NCBI RefSeq assembly: GCF_040869045.1 | Contig: NC_090324.1 | Span: forward strand, 54,713,346-54,777,345 | Reading direction: 5' to 3' | From: Eurosta solidaginis | Taxonomy: Eukaryota; Arthropoda; Insecta; Diptera; Tephritidae | DNA: 64,000 bases | Part shown: positions 1 through 8,366 of the stretch, piece by piece | How the letters are laid out: every line of letters starts with the position of its first letter | How positions within the stretch are numbered: position 1 is the first letter of the stretch | The notes under the pieces: generated by a model | Told to the model about the DNA's origin: nothing | Databases searched by the model: none | What the model saw: only the letters and a program-made list of their open reading frames with translations | Program-made: the position numbers and the translations under genes

Positions 1-1
1 T

Positions 2-1501
2 GCTAATTTGTTCGGTCGTCAATGGGACAAAAACATGCATAAATCTTATGTCCGTGTGCCAAGTTTGTATGGTTTATACAAGGCTCACAAACCTGGTAAC
101 AAATTTCGTCCCATTATTGCTGGCTACACCTCACCCATCGCAAATATCGCATCATGGTTGAGTAATTACTTTAAGAATTTAAAAAGTTTCGATAATTTTT
201 CTATAACGAATTCTCTTGAATTAACTGATAAGATCAAAAATATGCAGTTGAATATGAATGAATGCTTCGCATCGTTCGATATAACATCGTACTTTTCGAA
301 TGTACCAAGAAATGGTGCGTTGGACTCTTTAAAAATTTGGTTAGATATACAAAATATTAATCCATCGGTCGCCAGCGCATTATTTGACTTAACCTCTACA
401 TGTATTAAACAATCATTTTTCCAGTTCAGAGGCGATTTTTATGAACAAACCGAGGGCTTACCAATGGGTTTAAGTATAAGTCCCTTTCTATGCAATTTGT
501 TCACGAACACAGTTGAAGAACAACTAATTCATAGCTTTCTATTCCCACGTTTTTATTGCCGATATGTTGACGATTGTTTTGTTATTATTGAGAGAGACAA
601 AATCGAGCAAACTCTCAATCTATTTAATTCAAAAAATAACGCTATCCAGTTTACGTGTGAATACGAATCAAATAACGAGCTCCCATTTATGGACCTAAAA
701 ATCAAACACAATGTCGATGGAGCTATCGAATTCGTTATATATCGGAAGCCGACTTCAAATGATCGATTTATTCCAATTGAGTCCAATCATCATTACTCCC
801 ACAAACTAGCTGCCTTCAATTCCATGGCTCATCGGCTAGTAAACGTTCCACTCAGTTATGCGGCATACAAAAAAGAAAGAGATAAAATTGTGAGCATTGC
901 AGAAACAAATGGATATAGCTCTAACAGTATAGAGCAGATAATTAAAAAGCACCACAACAAAAAAGAGCGAAGGGAGAGTAGCTCATTTTTTAATACGTTG
1001 GACGTTGAAAACAAAAAGACTTGGTGTAGCATGACCTACGACTCTAATTATTTTAACGATTTACAAAAATGCTACAGACAAATAAATGTGAATTTGGCTC
1101 CTAAAACAACAACAAAATTAAAATCATTACTTACATCCACAAAAGACAAATGCGAAAATTTGGACAAACCTGGCGTTTATTCAATCACTTGCTCCCAGAA
1201 AAACGACAACGGGAATGTATGCGGCGCAAAGTACATCGGCCAATCGACCCGCACTGTACGAATCAGATTACTTGAGCACCTAAAATATATTCAGAATATT
1301 GATCCGCGAAGTGGAATCGCTGAACATGCTTTAGCGAATGAGCATTCAATAAGTGAGGACGATTGCCAGTTAATTAAGTCGGAATGTAATATTAAAAAAT
1401 TAAACATTTTAGAATCTCTACATATATATGTAAACAAAAATGATTCTGTAAATCGTGATACAGGCCCACTGTACTCGAGTCTCTTCACGGCATTCCAGTA
1501 A
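2..1501 (+). CDS. PLE1 reverse transcriptase with C-terminal GIY-YIG endonuclease (partial, no stops)
   Basis: The frame is open from the window edge to a TAA at 1499-1501, so the true start is upstream. RT motifs occur in order: LYGLYKAHKP (PLE-type entry motif), ASFDITSYFSNVP (motif A), GLPMGLSISP (motif B), YCRYVDDCFVII (motif C) and a downstream YRKPTSNDRF block. The last ~120 residues form the GIY-YIG domain: GVYSITC, then KYIGQSTR, then RIRLLEHL. Two Cys (ITC and NVC) and two His (AEHA and NEHS) could form the CCHH zinc site known in PLE endonucleases. In this family the RT primes from nicked DNA and the endonuclease nicks the target. No frameshift or stop is visible over 499 codons, so this copy may be young. 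Confidence 0.93.
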   Translation, partial: ANLFGRQWDKNMHKSYVRVPSLYGLYKAHKPGNKFRPIIAGYTSPIANIASWLSNYFKNLKSFDNFSITNSLELTDKIKNMQLNMNECFASFDITSYFSNVPRNGALDSLKIWLDIQNINPSVASALFDLTSTCIKQSFFQFRGDFYEQTEGLPMGLSISPFLCNLFTNTVEEQLIHSFLFPRFYCRYVDDCFVIIERDKIEQTLNLFNSKNNAIQFTCEYESNNELPFMDLKIKHNVDGAIEFVIYRKPTSNDRFIPIESNHHYSHKLAAFNSMAHRLVNVPLSYAAYKKERDKIVSIAETNGYSSNSIEQIIKKHHNKKERRESSSFFNTLDVENKKTWCSMTYDSNYFNDLQKCYRQINVNLAPKTTTKLKSLLTSTKDKCENLDKPGVYSITCSQKNDNGNVCGAKYIGQSTRTVRIRLLEHLKYIQNIDPRSGIAEHALANEHSISEDDCQLIKSECNIKKLNILESLHIYVNKNDSVNRDTGPLYSSLFTAFQ

Positions 1502-1694
1502 ACTTAGATTGTTCCATATATTGTTATTACATATTACATACATATGTACATAATTACTTTTGTATTTTGTTGTTGTTGTTTAAACTCTCTTTTTATTATT
1601 TTCGCATTGCATTAGCTTTTACAAAAATTTTGAATGTTTGATTTGCATAGGCATACTTTGTTTATATGTGTAGACAATGGTTAGTTGATAACTA

Positions 1695-1736
1695 GCAACT
1701 GATGACACGTCGCGAGTGTCGAAACAATTGTTTTGC
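1695..1736 (+). ncRNA. Hammerhead-ribozyme-like motif in PLE1 3' region
   Basis: The core CTGATGA (1699-1705) and GAAA (1721-1724) are present. Stem I could form between gcaa (1695-1698) and ttgc (1733-1736). The stem III segment acaattgt (1724-1731) is a perfect 8-base palindrome followed by T1732 at the expected cleavage position, so stem III would best form between two RNA molecules. Stem II (1706-1720) is weak: the first pair would be C-C and only a few pairs follow. Hammerheads are known in PLE terminal repeats; activity of this one is inferred only. Confidence 0.5.
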
Positions 1737-1790
1737 CAAATAAAATAAACATATATATATATATATAAACGACTATAAGGAGTTTCAATT

Positions 1791-2555
1791 TTAATTCTTT
1801 ATCATAAATACGTTGTCTTCTAGGAATTCGCATATAGTACCGGTAGAAAATTTCTTCAGGGTCTTTAATAAAGGAAATTTCGATAAGTGATCTAACACAA
1901 TGTATAACCCTATATTTCCTCCTTTTGACCGAGGATAAGGACCTAAGAAATCAAGGTAAATTCTTTGATACGGTCTAGCAGATTTTGGTTGATCACCCAT
2001 CGGGGGTCTCAAGATTGAGTTAGGGGCTTTCGACTGTAAGCAAACATCACATTTAGAAACAATATTTCGTACATCTGCTACCATTTTTGGCCAATAAAAT
2101 GTTCTCTTTAACCTCTCCAGAGTTTTTGCAATGCCTCCATGCGCGGCCGTACTAGGGCAATGTGCACGAATTATAACATCTGTTCTCAATTCCTCGGGAT
2201 TCCACAATTTCCAGCTTGAAGCTTCCACTACAGCATTGCCATTTGCAAACTCGGTACGTTTATAGATAAATTGGTCTATTACTCGTATATCCGGAAGTTT
2301 ATTCTGATTTTCTAGAATACTGTTCCCGAGCTTTTCATAACTGTCTGTCAGAAAATAAGGAGAATTCAAGTCAACTAATGGAATGGGATGTGTTTCATCA
2401 TCTGTAGCTTCTCTCGAAATCTTTTCTAATCGCGACAGTGCATACGGTATGACATTAAGACTACCATTTCGATGTTTTATTTCAAAATCAAATCCCTGTA
2501 GTTCAATGACCATCGCGCTAATCGCCCATTCAAGTCGGGTTGTCGCATTAACCAC
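1791..2555 (-). pseudogene. gypsy-1 RNase H end and integrase, truncated
   Basis: The first ~45 residues are the RNase H tail and connection (FEIKHRNGSLNVIPYALSR, where the family normally has PDALSR). They are followed by the integrase zinc finger (His pair in AHCPSTAAHGG, Cys pair in KCDVCLQSK) and the start of the catalytic core (IYLDFLGPYP with the first Asp). The ORF ends at LEDNVFMIKN before the second Asp and the Glu, so no active integrase can be made. It overlaps the preceding ORF at 2477-3028 in another frame, which marks a frameshift inside RNase H. Confidence 0.88.
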
Positions 2556-3028
2556 TGTAAACTGGCGTGGATGGTTATAACTTTAAAAGGATGTCCTTGA
2601 ACATATTCCCGAAATATGTAGATACTTAGTACTGCTGCCAAGCACTCTAATTCTGTGATGGAATAATTCCGTTGCGCGCGATTTAACTTGTGAGAGAAAT
2701 ATGCTATGGGCCGTTCAACTCCTTCAACTTCCTGAGCCTTCACTCCTCCAACACCAGTCACGGAAGCGTCGCACTGTATAATGAAAGGAAGTGAAAAATC
2801 AGGAGTTATCAGGAGAGGCGCTGGTGAAGGCTTTTCCTTAAGGATTTGGAAGGCGACTTGGGCCTCGTCTATCCACTTGAAAGAATGGGTTTTCGATGTC
2901 AAATCCGTTAAAGGCGCTGTTAGACAAGCGGAGTTGTCGATTAAACGACGGCACCAGCCGACTAGGCCTAGAAATCGTCGCATCTCTCGAACACTTTTCG
3001 GAGGTTTGATATCCTTTATGGCAGACAC
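2477..3028 (-). pseudogene. gypsy-1 RT thumb and RNase H
   Basis: It begins with the RT thumb/connection (KSVREMRRFLGLVGWCRRLI) and continues through LTDLTSK into RNase H: QCDAS (first Asp), ITELECLAAV (Glu) and the block that is normally TDHASL. Here that block reads TIHASL, so the third catalytic Asp is replaced by Ile. It is separated from the RT palm ORF by a stop or frameshift near 3028-3077. Confidence 0.88.
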
Positions 3029-3076
3029 CTTTTTTGGATCAGTTTTAATGACACCATCTCCAACTATAAAGCCAAG

Positions 3077-3871
3077 TTATCGTACCTCACTCACACAAAA
3101 TTTACATTTTTTGATATTCACTGTTAAATTGGCTTTCCTTAACAGTTGCGTTATTTCAGCTAATAGTAAAAGATGAGAATCAAAATCTTCCGAGAACAAA
3201 AGAAGGTCGTCCAAATAAACGAATGCACAATGTTTTAAATGAGGCGGTATCATCATGTCCATTAAGCGACTCATGGTCATAGGTGCATTACAAAGCCCTA
3301 ATGGCATTGCACAAAATCTGTATAAGGGCCTATTTGGTACGGTGAATGCTGTGTAGTCACGGGAACAAGGGCTTAATTCTATTTGCCAGAATGCATGCTT
3401 TGGATCAAGAGAAGACATATACCTGGCTTTCGGCATACGGCTGAATATACCATTGATTTTTGGCATTGGAAAAGCATCTTTGACCGTGACGCTGTTCAAC
3501 TTGCGTGCATCAAAGCATAGTCTGGTCTTGTTTTCCTTCTGCACAATAGCCACGGGACTACTCCAAGAGCAATTTGGGGGAGCTAACTCGATAACACCCA
3601 ATTCTAACTTTCTGTCAACTTCCGCATGTAGCTTCTTTTCCACAGCTGGTGACACTGAAAAATGCCGTTTCTTTATCGGCTTAACATCTTTAATAATCTC
3701 AATTGTATGTTTCAACAAAGGGGTTTTAACCAATCCTTCCTTTTCGAAGGATGGAAAAAGAGAGACAACCTTTGACAACTGACAGCGTTTAGTAATACTC
3801 AAGGTATGCATTTCAGGACTTTCCAGAATCTCATTTTCTTCCTTTGAAAATGTCTCTAAGATTTTATTCAT
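3077..3871 (-). pseudogene. gypsy-1 reverse transcriptase palm and fingers
   Basis: RT motifs are in order: RKLELGVIELAPPNCSWSSP, then VIVQKE-type lysine block (AIVQKENKTRLCFDARKLN), SSLDPKHAFWQIEL (motif A Asp; Pro in place of the usual Leu), FCAMPLGLCNAP (motif B) and VYLDDLLLFS (motif C, YLDD). It continues to the thumb start (ANLTVNIKKCKFC). This 264-codon stretch is the longest undamaged part of the element. It is cut from the upstream protease frame at ~3876 and from the thumb at ~3077. Confidence 0.9.
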
Positions 3872-3875
3872 TAAA

Positions 3876-4142
3876 TTAAACTTGTGAAAGAATTCTGCTC
3901 CTAAAAATTTCTAATTCCTTACTCGCTCCGTTGAAGGTTATTTTAGATAGAACACTACGGATTATCCTATATTTCTTTCCTCCAGCTATTTCTATGTGTT
4001 CATGCAAAACTTTGAATGAATAATTTTTATCTACAAAATCTTTTTGCGGCTTTTCCACTTATACAGGAAATGTTTGCCCCTGAATCCAAAAGTGCGTAAA
4101 TGTCCATATTAAAGAACGAAATCTTGACATAGGGACGGTTAT
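3876..4142 (-). pseudogene. gypsy-1 retropepsin (aspartic protease), frameshifted
   Basis: Reading down from ~4140 on the minus strand gives IYALLDSGANISCI, the retropepsin active-site loop (DSGA, at about 4075-4115). A one-base frameshift near 4060 then moves the rest of the protease into the frame of a 60-codon ORF (3876-4058) with KYRIIRSVLSKITFNG. The protease lies between the zinc knuckles and RT, as expected for gag-pro-pol. Confidence 0.75.
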
Positions 4143-4479
4143 CGTTTTGACTCAACGTAATGGAAGACAAAAAGTTCACGTAATTTTTCTTTTAACTCTA
4201 GCCCAAAATGATCTTAATCGCATTGTTGACCGTTTTATTGGTACTCTTGCGGTTTTGTTAGGTGGTTTGATAAGAACTTCAGTAAACAATCGTGCACGTA
4301 TGGTTTCATAGTTTGAAAGTCTTCTATTATACGGCAAGATGTGATGAAATTGTGGAGTCGTCGAACCAATATTGGTACGTGTAGAATTTATTAACAGATG
4401 AAGTGGTTGGTCTTTTGTTTTAGTAACTGTAGCTTTCGAGGTTTGAACTGAGGCGAGCGTAGACGTGAGTTCTTCACGC

Positions 4480-4700
4480 TCCTTTTCCCGTTTCCCGAAC
4501 CCTTACATTTTACACATCTTGGTTTCAGGACATTGGCTTCTCCACATCCGTAACAAAATATAGTACGCTCCTCTAAACAGTCTACGTGCCGATGGCCATC
4601 CTTTCTGCAATTCCAACAACGTAGCTGGGTATTCCCTATCTCCGCGATATATAGTACATCTTTCTCTATTTGGTCGTTAGTATTCGATTGGACTTCATTT
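4480..4700 (-). pseudogene. gypsy-1 Gag C-terminal zinc knuckle region
   Basis: A minus-strand frame encodes CWNCRKDGHRHVDC (about 4575-4620), a perfect CX2CX4HX4C nucleocapsid knuckle. It is followed by a second Cys-rich stretch, CYGCGEANVLKPRCVKC, with no His in the usual place. The second block resembles the Cys-rich block at about 62.39 kb in the plus-strand gypsy-2, which supports one lineage. No long ORF survives here. Confidence 0.75.
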
Positions 4701-4814
4701 ACTTGTCGTCTTACAGGTCGACTTGGTACATTTTCACCATTTTCTAGAAGATATTCTCTACGAAGGAGTAGGTAACGTAAATGAGCTACTGAAGTTATAG
4801 TTTTATAGAAAAGT

Positions 4815-5742
4815 TCATTTCTTATTTTTGGGGCGCAAATTCCTTCTCAACACTTCTAAGGGTTCTTGATCTGGCATGGGATAGCGAAGTCTGTCACACA
4901 AATTTAAAATTGAAGAATAAAATTCATCTAAACTTTCATGTTCTTTTTGCTTGTGTTCTCGCACTAGCTCACGAACATCAATGTCGGAGAGATGATCACG
5001 GAAATGTGAACGAAGCGCGTCACACAATGCTACCCAATCCACGTGAGAAACAGATCGCCGATACCTCCAGTACCAATCCCGTCCTTTTCCTACGAACAGA
5101 ATATGTGAATGTTCACACAGGATCCTAAAATCTCCGTTTAAACTATCGTTTGTCAGTGACGTAATAATGTAAATGAAATAATCAACCGGCATTTTTTCTG
5201 CACTACCATTAAATGTAACATTCCAACTTTGAATAAGCTGGGCGATTCTACCACTATTGTTCACACTATGCGGAGCAGTAGAAATTCTTTCTCGATTGTT
5301 AATAAGGTTGTTTTGTCCATCCATTCGTGATTGGTTATTAATATTCGCTTCGCGGCAAAAGCGATATCATTATCGGTTCATTTTGAGACTATTCAGGTTC
5401 TGGTACATTTATCTGACTAACCTGTCGGGCCAAGTTTTGAATTGTCTGCGTTAGCATTTCAAACCTATTTTGTAAATCTACTTCAATGTTGGATATACGC
5501 TTCTCGAGGATACTACCATGTGGCAATTGTCCTTGCACAGGGTTAACGGCGGTATCGTGCGACATCATCGGAAAAGATAAGTTAAGATTTGGGGATTTCG
5601 TATGTGGAACTAACTGAGGGAGTCCTAAATGTGGTTGATCTCTGCTGAGATTGCCTCTTCCTCGTCAGGAAGGAATAATTCTTGGAACAGTTCCCTTTGA
5701 GGACTGTTGTGATGTCTGGGTCGGTAAGCTTTTGTCTGACAT
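4815..5742 (-). pseudogene. gypsy-1 Gag, broken by two stops and a frameshift
   Basis: An ATG at 5742 starts MSDKSLPTQTSQQ. The same frame hits TGA at codon 26 (5665-5667) and TAG at 5389-5391. The capsid part then lies in a shifted frame, 4815-5324: WNVTFNGSAEKMPVDYFIY, GKGRDWYWRYRRSV, REHKQKEHESLDEFYSSI and LEVLRRNLRPK. These match the usual gypsy capsid pattern (F.G, W, the LDEFY block, LR.NL). The initiator ATG lies only five bases after the stop of the RING ORF. Confidence 0.8.
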
Positions 5743-5747
5743 ATGCG

Positions 5748-5963
5748 TTATATCAAGCTGTTCTTTGTACATGCTTTTCTGCACTGAGGACACGTTTTAG
5801 AGTTAGATAACCATTGGACTAAACAATCCCTATGAAAATCGTGCTGGCATCGTGTTCGGACTATGGCTGATTGTCGATCCATCCCTTGAACACATACAGC
5901 GCAAGTTTCACCACCCATACTAGCTGTATCTAACAAATTCTCATTGCTATGCACTACAGACAT
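5748..5963 (-). CDS. Small RING-H2 finger protein, immediately upstream of gypsy-1 gag
   Basis: An intact 71-codon ORF from ATG 5963 to TAA 5748-5750. Cys21, Cys24, Cys39, His41, His44, Cys47, Cys58 and Cys61 give the full C3H2C3 RING-H2 spacing (CX2C-X14-CXH-X2-HX2C-X10-CX2C), with Trp51 in the usual E2-contact area. RING-H2 domains usually act as E3 ubiquitin ligases. No signal peptide or membrane segment is visible. The stop lies five bases before the gag ATG on the same strand, so it may be an accessory first ORF of the retrotransposon. It could instead be a captured host fragment. The domain call is firm; the link to the element is inference. Confidence 0.75.
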   Translation of the reverse strand: MSVVHSNENLLDTASMGGETCAVCVQGMDRQSAIVRTRCQHDFHRDCLVQWLSNSKTCPQCRKACTKNSLI

Positions 5964-7110
5964 GGTATGACCTTTCTATGAAAAATGGTAAAAATAAGAA
6001 AACAATAATGAAGTCTACTAAATAGATAGATATATGTATAAAGCGGGATAATCTGAGTATCAATACCGAACCTAAAAACTCTAATTAAGAAAATCATAGC
6101 ATACATATGTTGTAAAAAGTGGGTTGGATAGATGCTAATATTTTAAATTTTGATACGAAAGGTGTATTGCCGGTGATTGAACTTTTCCCTGGTCGAAAAT
6201 CAAAACAACTTCCAATCTTCGCAATTCCAAAAGATAAAACTCAATTCCTCAACCTTCTGCTAGCAACCATCTAAGGGGACATTAACTAAAACCGGTAAGA
6301 AGTTGTAGGCCTTCAATTACGAATTAAGCTAGCTATCGGTCTATGCAATATGGTTGATCAATTGCAATAGGAATTCCAATATAGTTCACCTAAAAGCAAT
6401 AAAAGTTCTACGAATTTATCGAGGGCTTAAACAATTCGAATATTTTTTTTTCTCACAGACTGCTGAAGTAATGAGTACCTTCTTTACCTTTAACAGCTGC
6501 GGTAGTCACACGTTGTTTTGGGCACCACACACTTGGACGCCATTTATTGTTGCATTATGAAATTATGGTATGCTATCCAAAGTGAGAGGCGACTACAGCA
6601 CGTACTGGTTCGGATCTAGCTCGTCGGAATGGGATGGACTCCTTGTCACTTCACTTCGATTAATATCGCCAACAACAAAAATTTTCGTGCTTTTGTAGAC
6701 ATTCTAACTAAAATTCGAAACCACTATTACATCACTAATGTATGATATCGGATACTATGAATACTCGCGAACGTATGATTTTCCTCCGGACGAGATGGTA
6801 AACTCCTGGTATGCCCCCCTACCTTGTGTTTCCGACACCAAAAACTATGTATTGAAAACACCCTAATGCTAGGTTCGGTTACTCAAACCCTACTTTACTA
6901 ATTTAGCACTTCATAATAATAACCCGTGATTAAGTTCACACTACCATCAAATATGAATTTATTTACTTCAAATTATATATGTATACCTATAATTACAATT
7001 AATATCTACCCGAAGAGTTTGTAACAATGTGTTTGCATAATAAACATAATGGTTGGTTGGGCTGCGCTTGCATATATATATTTTTTTATGTATATAATTA
7101 TGTCTTTTTA
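5964..7110. other. No gene seen; possible 5' leader/LTR of gypsy-1
   Basis: Ordinary AT-rich sequence with no convincing ORF. By position it should hold the leader and perhaps the 5' LTR of gypsy-1, but I found no matching LTR partner in the window and no clear TG...CA ends or primer-binding site. Confidence 0.4.
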
Positions 7111-7248
7111 TACCTTTCATGAAAATGAAATGGTATATTAATTTCGTCACGAAACCGAAAATTGTAAGTCCTTAAAGAAAATAGATAGACCCACCATTAA
7201 GTATACCGAAATAATCAGGTTGAAGAGCTGAGTTGTTTTAGCCATGTG

Positions 7249-7289
7249 CGTCTGTCCGTCTGTCCGTCTGTCCGTCTGTCCGTCTGTCT
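7249..7289 (+). repeat. GTCY (GTCT/GTCC) microsatellite
   Basis: About ten tetranucleotide units alternating GTCT and GTCC. This tract is characteristic of mini-me/HINE elements of Diptera. Shorter GTCC tracts occur at ~53711 and, inverted, at ~20573 and ~32585 in the type II elements. Confidence 0.9.
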
Positions 7290-7758
7290 GTTTGTATGCA
7301 AACTAGTCCCTCAATTTTTGAGATATCTTGATAAAATTTGGTGAGCAGGTGTATTTGGGTGTCCGATTAGACATTTGTCGGAACCGACCGGATCGGACCA
7401 CTATAGCATATATCCTCCATACAACCGATTTTTCAGAAAAAGAGGATTTTTGTAATATCTTACCCAATTTAACAGATTGAAGCTTCAAACTTCACCATAT
7501 ACTTTCGTATATTGAACATATTGTTGCCTGAAAAAAATTATGAGATCGGTCGTATATATAGTATATATCCCCCACAACCGATTGTTCAGATAAGGAACTT
7601 TTCGTAATTACTGCCCTATTTTAAGAGCTAGAGGCTTCAAATTTCAGCGAATGCTTACTTATATAGCATATATTGTTGTCTCAAAAAATCATAAAGATCG
7701 GTGGTATATATAGTATATATATGGTGGTATATATAGTATATATATATAGTATATATAT

Positions 7759-8352
7759 TGTAACGAATTTTCTGCAAATCCTCTTATTTGCCCCTTTTGC
7801 TAGGTTCGTATCGCTAAACTGTTGAATAAATAACTCCAATATTGAATAATGGAAAAATGGCCTTTATTAAAATGCTTCACAATAACACTCAAACTGTGCA
7901 ACGAATAGCTTAATAACCAAACTGATAGCTCAAATGAAACTCCACTAATCAAAATAATACCGGTATTGCTCGCTAGATATCTTCTTAGTCGTAACTGCTG
8001 ATCAACTCAAATCAAACTGAATTACTTCTTGCTCGCTGGCGCCGCTTTTATAGTTTACGCTGCATACTTCTAGGCTCTTCGATTTCCAGAAGTTACTAGT
8101 TGTTTCGGCTACAAAATCGCCAGCCACAACTACGTGCACAAATTATTGCTCTCTCTTGTGACAACTCAGATAAGATATATGCATGTATTTGTGCATTGCC
8201 GCTCAGATGTTCGTATACGTACATATGTGTAGACGCAATTATTTATTCGTTTATGTAGATACATAATGATGAATTATTGATGTGCATTCACGTCACTGGT
8301 TAGCATCGCTTAGAGACGATAGCATCGCTCAGTGCTGCTAACATTCGTTACA
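7759..8352 (-). repeat. 3' LTR of LTR-I
   Basis: 594 bp, bounded by TG and CA. On the element's strand it carries TATAAAAG and, downstream, AATAAA. It differs from the 5' LTR at about three positions. Confidence 0.93.
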
Positions 8353-8366
8353 CTGCCCTCCACCTA
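8353..8366 (-). promoter_or_regulatory. Polypurine tract of LTR-I
   Basis: On the minus strand TAGGTGGAGGGCAG directly precedes the 3' LTR, the place where plus-strand DNA synthesis is primed. The ORF's TAG stop overlaps its first bases. Confidence 0.75.

Larger units (their letters stand above)
1..1789 (+). mobile_element. Penelope-like element PLE1, 3' part
   Basis: The 5' part lies outside the window. The visible part is one open coding frame, a short 3' region with a hammerhead-like fold, and an (AT)n-rich tail that abuts the truncated integrase of the gypsy fragment on the other strand. This suggests PLE1 inserted into, or was joined to, that older element. The RT and endonuclease sequence is clearly different from PLE2-PLE4 (motif C is YVDDC rather than YVDDI), so it is a separate PLE family. 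The right boundary is approximate. Confidence 0.85.
1790..5963 (-). mobile_element. Ty3/gypsy LTR retrotransposon fragment (gypsy-1), decayed
   Basis: On the minus strand, from high to low coordinates, lie a RING ORF, gag, zinc knuckles, protease, RT, RNase H and the first half of integrase, the standard Ty3/gypsy order. Frameshifts and stops separate most parts. The 3' end, including the rest of integrase and the 3' LTR, is missing where PLE1 abuts at ~1790. I could not define the 5' LTR or a primer-binding site above 5963. Gag and protease resemble those of the plus-strand element at 61-64 kb, so both seem to be of one lineage. Confidence 0.88.

Noticed and set aside
6240..6300. Primer-binding site for gypsy-1 (tggttgctagcagaagg on the minus strand)
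   Set aside because: Starts with TGG, but no LTR end with CA adjoins and I could not match it to a tRNA.
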